DNA of 45,109 nucleotides from Cochliopodium minus (Eukaryota > Discosea > Himatismenida > Cochliopodiidae), in the NCBI GenBank assembly GCA_024220525.1, contig JAMYWO010000288.1, positions 1-45,109 of the forward strand, written 5' to 3'. Made by a program: the position numbers and the translations under genes. The notes below the pieces were generated by a model. The model did not search any database. It was not told the origin of the DNA and saw nothing but the letters and a program-made list of their open reading frames with translations. Positions within the stretch are counted from its first letter, which is position 1. Every line of letters starts with the position of its first letter. Shown here piece by piece: positions 12,107 to 22,665 of the stretch.

Positions 12107-12944
12107 TCAGAAATGAGATTTCTCCACATTAACAAGATCATCAGTTGGATTCTCCAAAAGATTCAACCCTATAAGCTTTGCAGAGTCTTGGATTTCTTCC
12201 AAAAGAGAAGGAGAAGTGGTTTCAGCAGATTTGAAGACAGATTTGATGAACGAAGATTGTTTTTCGATAATCTGATACAAAGATGAAACCTTTTGGTTGT
12301 AAATGTTGCGAGTTTTTTCCAAGAAAGATTTCATTTCGAGTATCAGGTTATCACTTTTGCAGAGTTCTTGTTTCAATTGTGATTCTGATTTCTTCAATTC
12401 AAGATTCTCGTTTGCAATGGAGACCATGTTGTTTTGGGAATAATGCTTGTCAATGTTGCACAACAAAATCTTCAATTGAGTTTTCAATATCTCTTTTTGG
12501 TTCATGCAAATGTTGTAATCATCCTCCAGTTTCTTCATTTTTGTGTTTTCTACTTGAAGTTCATTCAAAACTAGTGTGTATTTCTGATTGAGATCATCCA
12601 ATGAATTTTTAATAACATAAAGTTCTTGTGAGTTTGCCTCTTGAGTCTTTGTGGCTAGTTCCAATGAAGATACAAGTTTAGAAGATATCATTTGACATTC
12701 TTTTTCGAGACTGTCTACAAGTTTACTTTTGGATTCCAGATCATCCATTAACTTGGCGATTTCGTTTTCCTTTTGGTGAATTTGTTGTTTTGATTCTTCT
12801 TCTTTCAATAACTGATTTTCTAAGATCTCTTCTTTTTGTTTGTACAATTTATTTCTTTGTTCAGTTTGTGATTCAATGGTGAGATCTTTTTCTCTGATCA
12901 CCTCTTCCTTTTCTTTGATTGTTTCTTCTCTTTGTTGAATTAAC
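12107..12944 (-). CDS. Coiled-coil protein, 5' truncated at an N
   Basis: At least 279 residues, with the stop at 12107. Heptad-rich from its first visible residue (REETIKEKEEVIREKD), rich in E, K, Q and L, and ending ENPTDDLVNVEKSHF. The composition suits a cytoskeletal, golgin or centrosome-type coiled coil, but no family signature is visible, so no function is given. The frame is open right up to the ambiguous base at 12945. Immediately beyond it a 77-bp dispersed repeat begins and no upstream exon or start follows. The 5' end is therefore missing, either through an assembly join at the N or through insertion of the repeat; the N makes the first more likely. Confidence 0.75.
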
Positions 12945-12945
12945 N

Positions 12946-13022
12946 AATCCTGCAACAGTCTGCTAGCAGGCTGTAGAAAGCTGTTTTTATTGGGAAAACA
13001 CCCTGCACTTTCACCGTTAGGG
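12946..13022. repeat. 77-bp dispersed repeat (partial MITE-like), copy 1
   Basis: Identical over 77 bases to 23823-23899, starting directly after the N at 12945. Contains the perfect palindrome ctgctagcag and the end motif aacaccctg, which is an inverted repeat arm in the longer copy 2. This copy looks like one half of the element. Confidence 0.85.
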
Positions 13023-13713
13023 GATCGGAAAAAAAAAAAAAATCATATTGAAAATATCATATGTAGGTATTCAAAAAAAAAAGTTTTTCCTTTTAAAACA
13101 AGGATGTAGGTCCAAAATACTATACTCTCATCGATAAAAGGACCAATTAGTCAAAAATTCCAAAAGCCTTAAAAAGAAGGCAAATAAAATGAATTGAAGA
13201 GATAAATGCAACAAAGAAGAAGGTCTATTAATACATTATCCATCAATATATATAAAATTATGGAATTTCTTCGCATTTTTAAATATTGATATTTGCTAAC
13301 CGAAACAACTCCCATTCAGAGATGATTTTCAATTCATCCATAATATCTCCCAAATCTCAATATCTAGACCAGTTTTTTTTTAATATTCTTAATTAAATTT
13401 TAATTGACTAAATTAAAGATTTATTATCATCCGAAACACATATTGTGCACTATTAGAACAATATCCCATCAATATATATAAAATTATGGAATATCTTTGC
13501 AATAATTAAATATTGATATTTGCTATCCGAAACAACTCTCATTCAGAGATGATTTACAATTCATCCATAATATCTCCCAAATCTCAATATCCAGACCAGT
13601 TTTTTTTATATATTCCTAATTAAATAAATAGAGAAAGAATTATAGATTTATTATCATCCGAAACAGATATTGTGCACATATTCTTATATTCTTTTATTAA
13701 TCTACGAACTAAA
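13023..13713. repeat. Non-coding spacer with a 226-bp tandem duplication
   Basis: Two direct copies, about 13240-13465 and 13466-13681, share catcaatatatataaaatta, gaaacaact(c)ccattcagag, a 'cccaaatctcaatat' block, and an end 'attatcatccgaaaca..attgtgcac'. The period is 226-227 bases; divergence looks about 10 percent, mostly substitutions and small indels in A/T runs. No coding frame. It lies just downstream of the kelch gene. Confidence 0.85.
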
Positions 13714-16173
13714 TTAAACAAGAAAACCCAAAACAAAATATAGAACAAATTTAGGGAGAATTTTCAACAAACAATGCTTTCTAATAAGGAAACAAATAAA
13801 AACATTTCTTTTGACCACAGTTGGGAACAGTTTGTAATTATCAGGGGTAAATTGTCCTCTCAGGTGATGAGAAGGTAAGGTGAACTTCATGAAATCATTG
13901 ATTTCGTTGTAGAAAACGTCACAGCCTCCAAATACGTAAATGGAATTTTTAAGAAGGCAACCTGAATGACAACTTCTCCCATACATTTCAATGTCATCGC
14001 ACATCATTTTCCATTCCAAGTTTTTCATGTCTTTGTTAGAATTTATGATTTTTAAAAAATTGAGTGAGAAAAATTTTTTGATTTTTTTTTTTTTTACCAA
14101 ATCTCCATATGTCTCCGAGTGAATAGGTTTTCACTAACGAGAAAAATAAAATTAAATTAAATTAAAAGAAAAATTGATTACTATTTCCTCCTCCAAATAT
14201 GTAAAAAAAATTGGATCTTAAAAATAAAGATAAGAAAATTAAAAAAAATTAAAAAAAATTTTAATTTTCTAGAACCAACCCTTTTGGGTGAATTGTCAAA
14301 TGAGCGTATCTCACAGGGGGGATGACTTTTGTTTTTAACTGGAGTTTTTCCCATTTGGATTCTGCAAATGAATAAGAATAGATGTTTTCATCATACTCTG
14401 GGTTTGTCATACGACCTCTTTATTTTTTTTCAAGATTTATTTTTATTCTCATTTTTATTTTTTTATTTTTATTTTTTTATTTTTTTATTTTTTTATTTTT
14501 TATTTATTTATTTTTTATATTATTTATTTTGATATTTTTTAGGAGCCTTGTCAGTTTTAAAAAATTTAACCCATATAAATAGAGCTTATGGTCGTAATAA
14601 ACTAGTGAGGGGTAACTCCTTCCTCTGACCGAAACGCCTTTATTGTTTGGCAATAACTTCCAGAAGTGAGAGCCTTGTAAAAAAAGTTTTAATTTGTAAA
14701 AATAGATTGATCAAAAAAGATTAACTTAGATCGAATTGATGAAGAATTTCCAGTCTGTCAACACCATTAAATCTAAAAAATTTAACAACTTGTTAATTTT
14801 TTATTTTTTAAAAAAAATATGTAAATCTTATTATTTTATTAATCTTTGCATTATTTTTTATTTCACCCTCCAAAAGTATACAACATTCCAGTTTCTTCAA
14901 GAAAATAATTTCCTGCACCTCTTCTTAATTCTGAAAAAAAAAAAATGTTGTTAATAAAACTTATTAATAAAATATAAAAAAATGATCACACAAAAAAATT
15001 TTTTTTCAGTTTTATTTACCAGGTATATCTCCTCTTGCTTCGTTTATAAATACCCACTTCTTCATATCACGATCTAATTTGTGTAGGTCATTTAGATTTT
15101 GCTGATAAACGATACATTAATAAAAATCTTTAAAACTGATAAAATGGTTTTCTTTTTTTAAAGTTTTTTTTAAGATTTATCTTATAAAAAACATTTTTAT
15201 CATCCCCAAATGTTGATAAAGGATCAATACAAATGATAATATGATAGCTGATATAGTTTCCTTTACAATTGAAAATGATAATAATTTGTATATGAAATTT
15301 TTTTTGTAAACTTTATCGAGTAAACAGTAAAAACCAAGAGTCGCATCGAAATTTAAACAAAAAATAAAATATTTTTCTTTCTAATTAAGATATGTCATTC
15401 TCGGGCATAATGAGCATCCCCAAAAATTTTTTTTGTAAAATTATTTGAATGCTTTATTAAGATAAAGTGTTTTCAATTATACAGTAATCATACTTAAAAT
15501 AATCTGATATAAACAGAACTCAATAATTTGATGCTAAGCATCAATAATTCAAGATTTTTCTAAAAATATCACATATCCTATGTTGAGATGTAAAATTTTA
15601 ATGGATCATGCACAGTAAAAATAATTTTTGTAATTCAATTATCTAGATAAGATTTTTGAATTTGATTTACCATATTAGAATTTATACCACTCGATAGATA
15701 TATTTCATTGTTATGTGTCCACATAATCTGCCCATATCTTGGAGATGGTGTATTTTCTTTTCATTTTGAAAAAAAAATTAAATTTGGATGTATTGGTCCA
15801 ATATATCCTCTTACCTGTTTTTATTTCACTCCATATCTTCACCTCTAAATAAAATGGAAGAATATTTGAAAATTTATTGACACAATAAAATTGAATGGCC
15901 TACCAGGATCATAATAATAAAAGTCATTTCTGAATATATCATTATTCTTCCCTAAATATCAAAAAAAAATATTCAATTTTTCATTTCGGATCTTCATTGG
16001 AATATATAATCTTATTTACCACCATACAAATAGATCTTGTCATCTTTGACAAAACAGGATGAGAAAAATCTGGCAGGAGGGGATTTATTTTGATCTTGGG
16101 TCAAATCTTCCCATTCACCCTCGAATGTATCGAGTTTATTTTTTAATTTGCCCCATTCTCCTTCAAAATACAT
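13714..16173 (-). CDS. Kelch-repeat protein, twelve exons
   Basis: Exons on the minus strand: 16020-16173, 15904-15951, 15816-15845, 15671-15756, 15020-15101, 14867-14930, 14726-14772, 14571-14673, 14280-14417, 14182-14216, 14098-14133, 13714-14030. All joins keep phase and give 379 residues. About six kelch blades follow the rule 'W..l......PpaR..h.....iyifGG....nd...f', for example KIYLYGGKNND, MLYTFGGFN, KLYLYGGRM, FYIFGGGN and SIYVFGGCD, each with the Gly-Gly pair. Kelch propellers bind proteins; there is no BTB or other partner domain, so the role is open. The last exon ends in a hydrophobic stretch (KFVLYFVLGFLV), unusual for a propeller; it could be a tail anchor or a wrongly read final exon. 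Intron 4 (15102-15670) is ten times longer than its neighbours because it holds the dispersed repeat. Confidence 0.88.
15286..15596 (-). repeat. Dispersed intronic repeat, copy B
   Basis: Inverse-complement relative of 3638-3932, inside the long intron 4 of the kelch gene (15102-15670). It runs in the sense direction of its host gene, while copy A runs antisense to its host. Conserved core 15397-15418. Confidence 0.75.
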
Positions 16174-17067
16174 TTTAAATTTTATTTATGAAAAATAATA
16201 ATTTAATCACAAGAAATTTGTTGTAGTAATTTTTGAATAAAGAAATCACTAACTTTATGATTACCTGTCTTAAAAAGTTTTGTTTATTTCAATTATTATT
16301 TTTTAAAGCAATTTTGCAACAATCAATGATAAAATTAATTTTATTTATTTGAAGCTGACTTAATAATCAGAAACAAGATAGGTTTGGGTACTTTGTAGAT
16401 GTTGAACTTTGCCCAAAATGTTTGCTTTGCATTCTCTTTAAACATAGAACAAAAGAGGAGACTGTGTCTTTGAAAAATTAGGAGAAATGGACAAGTTCAA
16501 AAGGAGACCACTCCTTAATTTTAAAATTAAACAAAAATAAATAATAAAATTTCTTTTAAGATCATAATCTTGTTTTTTACTTATACAAAATCAATGTTTT
16601 GTATCAATTTTAATCCATTAAAAAAAAGTTGGCAAGCATCGTTCCTGTATTCTTTGTCACCAAGCCCGAGCCTACCACTGTTCCCACAAAAGAAAATTTG
16701 CTTGATTATAAATTAATATTAAACTTTTTTTAAAAAAGGACATTTTTGGACGAGCAATGGAATTGGTAATTTTAACTGTAACCCTGTGAGTGATTCTTGC
16801 TACCAAAAGGGAGATGTGATCTAGATGATTGCAAACACAAAACAAGTTAAATATTACCTTAATGATATACTAAAATTCGAGCACGATTACATTTTTGATT
16901 GTACTAATTTGATTTTACACCCTTTTGGTAATTTTCGTTTGATTATTTATAAAGGACATGTCCTTTTTTATTCAAAATGTTTAAATAAATCAAAAATTCA
17001 GTTTTATAACAAAAGAAAATTGTTTCTGAGATGGAAGAAATCCAAGGCTTAATATTTAAAAAAAAAA
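16174..17067 (+). pseudogene. Spacer with a broken SPRY-like copy (16740-17052)
   Basis: Divergent upstream space between the kelch gene and the uL10-like gene. From about 16740 the + strand reads GHFWTSNGIGNFNCNP, then CYQKGDVI, a TAG stop at 16822, and in the same frame MIANTKQVKYYLNDILKFEHD, then LHPFGNFRLIIYKG. This is the layout of a SPRY core ('GDVIGxxID..K..v.yyLN'), comparable to the gene at the window start, but with a stop inside the core. Upstream, 16390-16500 and 16630-16700 have GC-richer patches with Cys/His-rich readings (CILCHQARAYHCSH) that may be further exon remains. An intron at the stop cannot be excluded, but no good splice pair is seen. Read as a decayed host gene copy. 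Confidence 0.5.
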
Positions 17068-18317
17068 ATGAAAAATACAAGAATTGATAGCCATCTTTTG
17101 CAGTTATTGTGTTATGATTATAAAAGTATAATAGTGATTCAATATAAATACATGGAGACAGAACAAGATAAAAGCAATCTCCAGAATCATCTCAGAGCGG
17201 ATGGGATAGTTCATTATGGGACTGCCAAGGAAATACGCAAGACAATAATAGAATATGCAAATAAAGAGAATGAATTGAAGATAAAGGGGATATTGGAGTA
17301 TATAGGAAAAGATGAAGAAAAAATAGCTTTGGTATTCACCAACAAAAACTTTAAGACGATGATAGACAAGATAAAAGCCTTCAAATATCCGAAATGTGCA
17401 ATATGTGGGCAAATAGCACCGCAAGATGTATATACCAAAGAGGGACTAACAAATCTCGATCCTTCACAAACATCAAATCTCGCTGTACAAAACATAGCAA
17501 CAAAGATAATGAAGGGGAGAATCTATTTTCTGAATAATGTGCGTATAATAGAAGCTGGTAAAGTGATAGGTAGTTCTGCAGCTATTTTGTTGGAAAGACT
17601 GAAGGTGAAGCCCTTTTTGATCGGAGTAGAGGTTCTTGGGCTGTACAATGCTGGGTTTGTCTATAGTTATCTTCAGTTGTCGAACAGTTACCAAGAATTG
17701 ATGAAAAGTTTAAGGAAATGTAAAATTATATTCAAAAATGATTCATCCATCATATTTTATTTATACCCTTCTTAACATTCATAGATTCGATTAATCCAAT
17801 ATTTACAGTTGAAATGATTTATATTCTTTGATTTTTATTCTTTTTTTTATTTTTGGTAAAAGGCTTGAAAATACAAGCCTCAATTTCGATAGAAACTGGA
17901 ATTCCGAATCTGTCACTTCTTCCATATTTCTTCACCAAAGCAATCAGCAACTCTCTTTTCGTATCACTTCAAACCAGCTTGGATTTCAAAGGGACCAAAG
18001 AACTCAAGAAAAAAATCAACAAGAACATCGAATTTGAACAAAACATCTACATTAATGATGACACAAAGTTTTACTTAAATTACTCTAGCGGAATTCTTTG
18101 GAGTTCAGATCATTTTGGCTATTATCCCTATAGTGTCAGAGAAAGAATTCATCTTTTTTATTTAGGCCTCAAAAAATTCTCTAAAACAAGCCGTGCTGTT
18201 TTCCCAAAGCCTTTGATTTCCATTATTTTGGAGTTATATTTGCGATCTCTTTCGATAATTATACTCCGTGTGGAACACAGTGAGTCTGATGATGGAATTT
18301 TTGATTTGTTCAATTAA
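17068..18317 (+). CDS. Divergent ribosomal stalk base protein uL10 (P0)
   Basis: P0/uL10 anchors the P1/P2 stalk on the large ribosomal subunit at the GTPase centre. Two exons, 17068-17719 and 17863-18317, give 368 residues. Family landmarks in order: an N-terminal alpha/beta segment (HLLQLLCYDYKSIIVI), HLRADGIVHYGTAKEIRKTI where P0 has 'RGKAVVLMGKNTMMRKAI', IALVFTNKNF, CGQIAPQDVY, LDPSQTSN..ATKIMKGRI, and GKVIGSSAAILLERLKVKPF. The last matches P0 '[20 protein letters not shown]'. The C-terminus ends ESDDGIFDLFN, the acidic plus F-x-L-F hook that recruits translation GTPases. The alanine-rich hinge is absent and replaced by about 120 unusual residues. About 20 residues expected at the splice are missing, so a microexon may be overlooked. 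Probably a fast-evolving paralogue rather than the main P0. Confidence 0.72.
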
Positions 18318-18412
18318 AAAAAATTATTCATTTGCTTTCTATTTCTATTTATTTTTTTCCTAAATTGAATTTATATTCCAAGTTTAGATCAAAATATAAA
18401 AAAAAAAAATAA

Positions 18413-21400
18413 ATGACCAAATTTATTTTATCATCATGGATTTTAACCTTGATTATTTATTCTATGCTCCCTTCTTCCAACTTGCAAAGCATTCCAATCA
18501 ATTGTAAAATAAAATATAATTATTTATTTATATTCGTTAACAACTCTTTCAATCAAAAAAAAGCATGCAAAGTATGATCACAAATACCAACACGGTCAGT
18601 TACTATCTCAATAACTCTATTGATTGTTCGTCAATAATTAATTTTAATCCTATTGGGAGTTATGGAAATACGTATTTTAAAGGTAAATATATATAATATT
18701 TTATAATATTTTATAATATTAAACGAAAATATTTTTTTTTCAAATGCCCAGTGCAAATTACGAATTTATTAATATCTTTCTCAAATAATAAAATGATAAA
18801 TATAAATTAGGAACACTTGATGGAAAAGGATTCTCTGTATTTAATTTATCAATTTCAAATAATACCATCACCAATGGAACATCCCTCATAAGTTATGGAT
18901 TGGACTGCACAATAAAGAATATCTCATTCATTGATTTAAAAGTAATCTCCAGCAGTCAATTTGTTGCATTTATATTTGGAGAATGTGATAATTGCATTGT
19001 GAATGATGTGAATATTTCCACTTCATCATCTCCCTCCAATTTGTTGAATGCAACAGGAACTTCAAATTATGTTGGTTCATTGGCAGGATATTTCTTTCAA
19101 TCATCAGTTTCAAATTGTTATATCCAAAATACAATAGTGAGTGGAGAATATTGTCTGAATGTTGGTGGATTGGTGGGGTATATTAAAAATAAAATATAAT
19201 TTTTTATTATAATTATAATATAATATGTTTTTGATTTATTTATTATTAATTTTAAAGTGTTGCAATTCAATCTAATTTCACCAATTGTCACAATTCTGGT
19301 TTTTTGTCTAGTCCTTTTACAATCATAGTTAAAGGAAATGGAACCGTTGGTATTAAAAAACATTAAATAATAGGAGTTAAATATTATTTTAAAAACTAAT
19401 TTTTTGGCATATCAATTTGTAAGGGGGTTTGATTGGAAATATAATAAATTCGACGATATCAAATAGTGGAATCAGTAATGGAGCACTTTATTCTACATAT
19501 GCATACATAGGTATTTTTAAATTTTAAAGAATTTATAATTATTTCCTTTTATTTTAAAAGGAGGAATCAGTGGTTTTGTACAGGATGCCAATTTAAATGG
19601 GCTATATGTTAAATCAAGCGTTTCAATCAATACTCTTAATGTTGGAGCAGGGGGTTTGGTTGGAGCATTTACAGCACAGAATTATACTGTCGCAAACTAC
19701 ACAATCTCTAATCTGTATTCCAAAGCAAATGTACAAAAAATTTTTAATAATTATCTTTTTTACCTTTGAATTTCTTTTTTAAAAAAGGTAACTGGAAACA
19801 ATACTGTAGGCGGATTAATAGGAGGAATAATTTTCTTGTAATAAACAAATTTTATTTCTTTAGTCCCTCAATTTATTTTTGATTTTAAATAGTAAACCCT
19901 TAAATTTTGTAAACGTAAAAAACTCTTATTCTTCAAACTATGTTTTCTCAAGTGGAGATAAGGTAGGGCAATCAATAGGAAATTTGTTTATGGGTAATAA
20001 TTGCGAACTTTTAGATGTTTATTACAACAATGAAACATCTTTATTTTCTGCGATTGCAAATGGGACTACTTGTGTTGGAGGAACTGTACCAATTGGACTG
20101 AGTTGTGGAGAATTATACTCCAATGTCATTAGTAATTATAATTTGTCACTGTGGGATGGTGATAATCTTCTCATTGGTAAAATTTTAATTTTCTTTAATC
20201 AAAAATTAAATTTTCAAAACTTTTTTTCGAAATTAGAATATCCCAAAACATTTGGGAACTGTAATTGTGCGTCGGGATGTCAAACAACACCCCCCTCAAC
20301 TGTATCCCCTTCCTCAACAAACTCATTCACATCAGGGCCAACACCCACGAATACCCCAACAACATCAGCCCCATTCACAACGGGACCTACAACCATTACC
20401 CCATCTCCACCCACTAATACTCCTTCATTCTCAACGGAGTTGTCAACCATAACTCCAACTCCATCCACTAATACTCCCTCAAATTCATTCTCAACAGAGT
20501 TGTCAACCATAACTCCAACTCCTTCCACAATGGTAACTACAACATCACAAGATGATCTTCCTACTTTGTCACCATCTACCATCACCCCATCAACTAGTTT
20601 GCCTTCAACAAATATACCCTCAACTATTATTCCAATCGTCTGTTTATATCTTGTTCCGAATTGCCAAAACTGCGGACAAAGTGGCCTTAAAGTCGATTCA
20701 ACCAAATTCAATATTTCATGTGTTCTTTCTACCAACAATAAATGGGGTTATATCTTCACTGCTATCTCTCCTAATATCTCAACTACCATCACTCAATCAG
20801 TCAGTCTGAATAAAACAACAGTAACTATTGGAGGTAATTTGACAATCACCCAAGCTGTGACATTCAACGATTCGAGCTTGGTTGTCATTGGAGGAAATTT
20901 CAACCAAACTTCTGGTTCATCGATTGTAATTTTTCTTGCAAATGATATTAGTAAAAGTCAATATCTCAACGTTTCTGGATGTGTCACACTTGATGGAAAT
21001 ATTACGATTGTTTTAAGTCAACAGATCAAAACTGGAAATGTTTCTGTTCCTTTGGTTGCTTACAACTGTTCTGAGAAAGTTTCTTTCAACAACTCCCAGC
21101 TCAGTGTCCAACCCACTTACAAAAACAACAATTGTGATAAAGTGGGATCTACCAATAACCAACAAAACACACTTTCTATGTCTTTATCTTCAACACTAGG
21201 TACAAATTGTAAAGGTAAAAAAATTTCTTCATTTTAAAGTTTCTTAATTTTTCTTTTCAATTTTAAAAAAAGGACTGTCTACTAGGGCGATTGTTGGAAT
21301 TGTTGTGGGAATAGTTGGTGGAGCTTTTCTGGTTATAATCATTGGTGTTCTTTCCTTTGTCCTCGTACGCCATAGATTTAATAATCAGATTATGAAAGTA

Positions 21401-21424
21401 GACAACGAAATGCAAATTAAATGA
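18413..21424 (+). CDS. GLUG-motif surface protein with mucin-like stalk and TM
   Basis: Exons: 18413-18503 (signal peptide), 18564-18682, 18811-19177, 19258-19349, 19424-19510, 19561-19730, 19788-19837, 19893-20176, 20237-21214, 21273-21424. From the second exon on, all phases agree (765 residues). The first exon encodes a typical signal peptide (KFILSSWILTLIIYSMLPSS) but is one base out of phase with the second, so that join is unresolved. The ectodomain shows IGSYGNTYFKGTLDGKGFSV, then repeated VGGLVGY, GGLIGN, GAGGLVGAF and VGGLIGG, the GLUG motif of adhesins. Many N-x-S/T sites follow, then a Thr/Ser/Pro stalk (20281-20635). Next comes a beta-rich module with GGNLTITQ-type strands, and last a TM segment (GIVVGIVGGAFLVIIIGVLS) with a short basic tail. 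It looks like a type I cell-surface adhesion or recognition protein. Confidence 0.82.
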
Positions 21425-21513
21425 TAGTTTTTTTAAAAAATTTCTAGTTCTCTATTTATTTATCTTGTTTTGAATTAAATCATTTTAACGAAATTTTTTT
21501 TTAATTATAATCG

Positions 21514-22665
21514 TTAGTGCAAAATTTCAATCACTTTGGCATTAGGACAAAGGTCTATGGCAGCATTTACAAAAGTTGTTTTGAATCCTTCAATGGAACC
21601 AATGCCAACATCATCATGAACGTGTCTTGTTATTTATAAATAATTCATAAAAATTTGCTTTTTTTTTTTTTTTGTTTTAATTTTACCCAAAGCAATGAAC
21701 ATCTGGTCTCTTTTCAAGAACAACTTTAAGGAGTTGAGGGATTCCCCAGTGTTCATACTTATAATGAGGATTACCACAAAAAACACATTTGTCTAAAGGT
21801 AAATTTAAAAAATTTGAACTTTTTTTAATTAAATATTATAAAAAAAAGTTCAAATATTAATATTTAATTTATTTTTTGAATTCAAATATTTTATTAGATT
21901 AGATTTAGATAAATTGTTTCTTTTTTAATTTTTTTTTACCTGTTTTAACTCCTTCTCTCCAAGCAATGTCCATGACTTTCAAAGGAGGAGCGTGGGTGAT
22001 GAGAATGTTGGTGTCATTAGGTATTTTGTAATATTTATTCAACAATTTTTCTTTGTTGGAAACACAAAAAGGTCCACAGTCCCTATTCAAATATTTTTAA
22101 ATTAAAGATTAAATTACTTGTTATTATTTTTTATTTTTTATTTATTTTTTTAATAATTTTTAATAATTTTTATTTATTATTTATTTATTTATTATTTATT
22201 ATTTATTATTTATACTTAAATTTTTAATAATTTTTTATTTTTATTTTTTAATTGTTTTTACATCCAAGGAGTTCCATAGATTTTCAAAGAGTTAATCTCC
22301 ACAAAAGAGTCTTGTAAGTAAATAATGTCTTTAAAGATTTGTTTGGACATTTTTTGGATTTCCTCCACTTTTTTTTCTTTTGAAAAAGGGACCATATTTA
22401 TATCGTGATTTCCTTTTTAAAAAATAAAAATATCAATTAAAATAAAAATTACAAAAATAAAAATGATTATTTTAAAAATAAAAAATAAAATGATAATTTT
22501 AAAATAAAATATAAAATAAAAATTATAATTAATAAAATTTAAATAAAAAATAAAAAATAAAAAATAAAAAATAAAATATAAAAAATAAAAAATAAAAAAT
22601 AAACAGAATACCATCTTTTTCATTCCAAAAACCAACATATCTTTCATGTTCATCTTCATAAATAA
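21514..22665 (-). CDS. MPPED-type metallophosphoesterase, 5' partial
   Basis: Exons on the minus strand: <22612-22665, 22262-22412, 21940-22082, 21687-21792, 21514-21625, all phase-compatible. Matches the MPPED1/MPPED2 family of calcineurin-like phosphoesterases: GNHDINMVP (the GNHD metal motif, rebuilt by a splice), IYLQDSFVEINSLKIYGTPW (close to the family's 'IYLQDS..xGxxIYGaPW'), ILITHAPP, and GHVHDDVGI (the GHxH motif) before the C-terminal FVNAAIDLC. The first motif (DxH in 'ISDTHS') should lie upstream, but only an acceptor (22666) and then the N at 22675 follow, with no coding beyond. The 5' end is therefore lost at the N, as with the coiled-coil gene at 12944. Substrate unknown; family members hydrolyse 2',3'-cAMP in vitro. 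Confidence 0.85.

Noticed and set aside
14329-14582. Phe/Leu-rich frames that look like membrane segments
   Set aside because: Translated poly-T/A intron sequence of the kelch gene; low complexity only.
16822-16824. Possible reassigned TAG codon (stop read as an amino acid)
   Set aside because: Other genes here use TAG, TAA and TGA as normal ends and no other conserved gene has an internal TAG; a decayed copy explains it better.
17104-17694. Minus frames opposite the uL10-like gene
   Set aside because: No family likeness, while the + strand aligns with P0 along its length.
20280-20738. Val/Gly/Asp-rich minus frame opposite the GLUG gene stalk
   Set aside because: Complement of the Thr/Ser/Pro codons of the mucin-like stalk.
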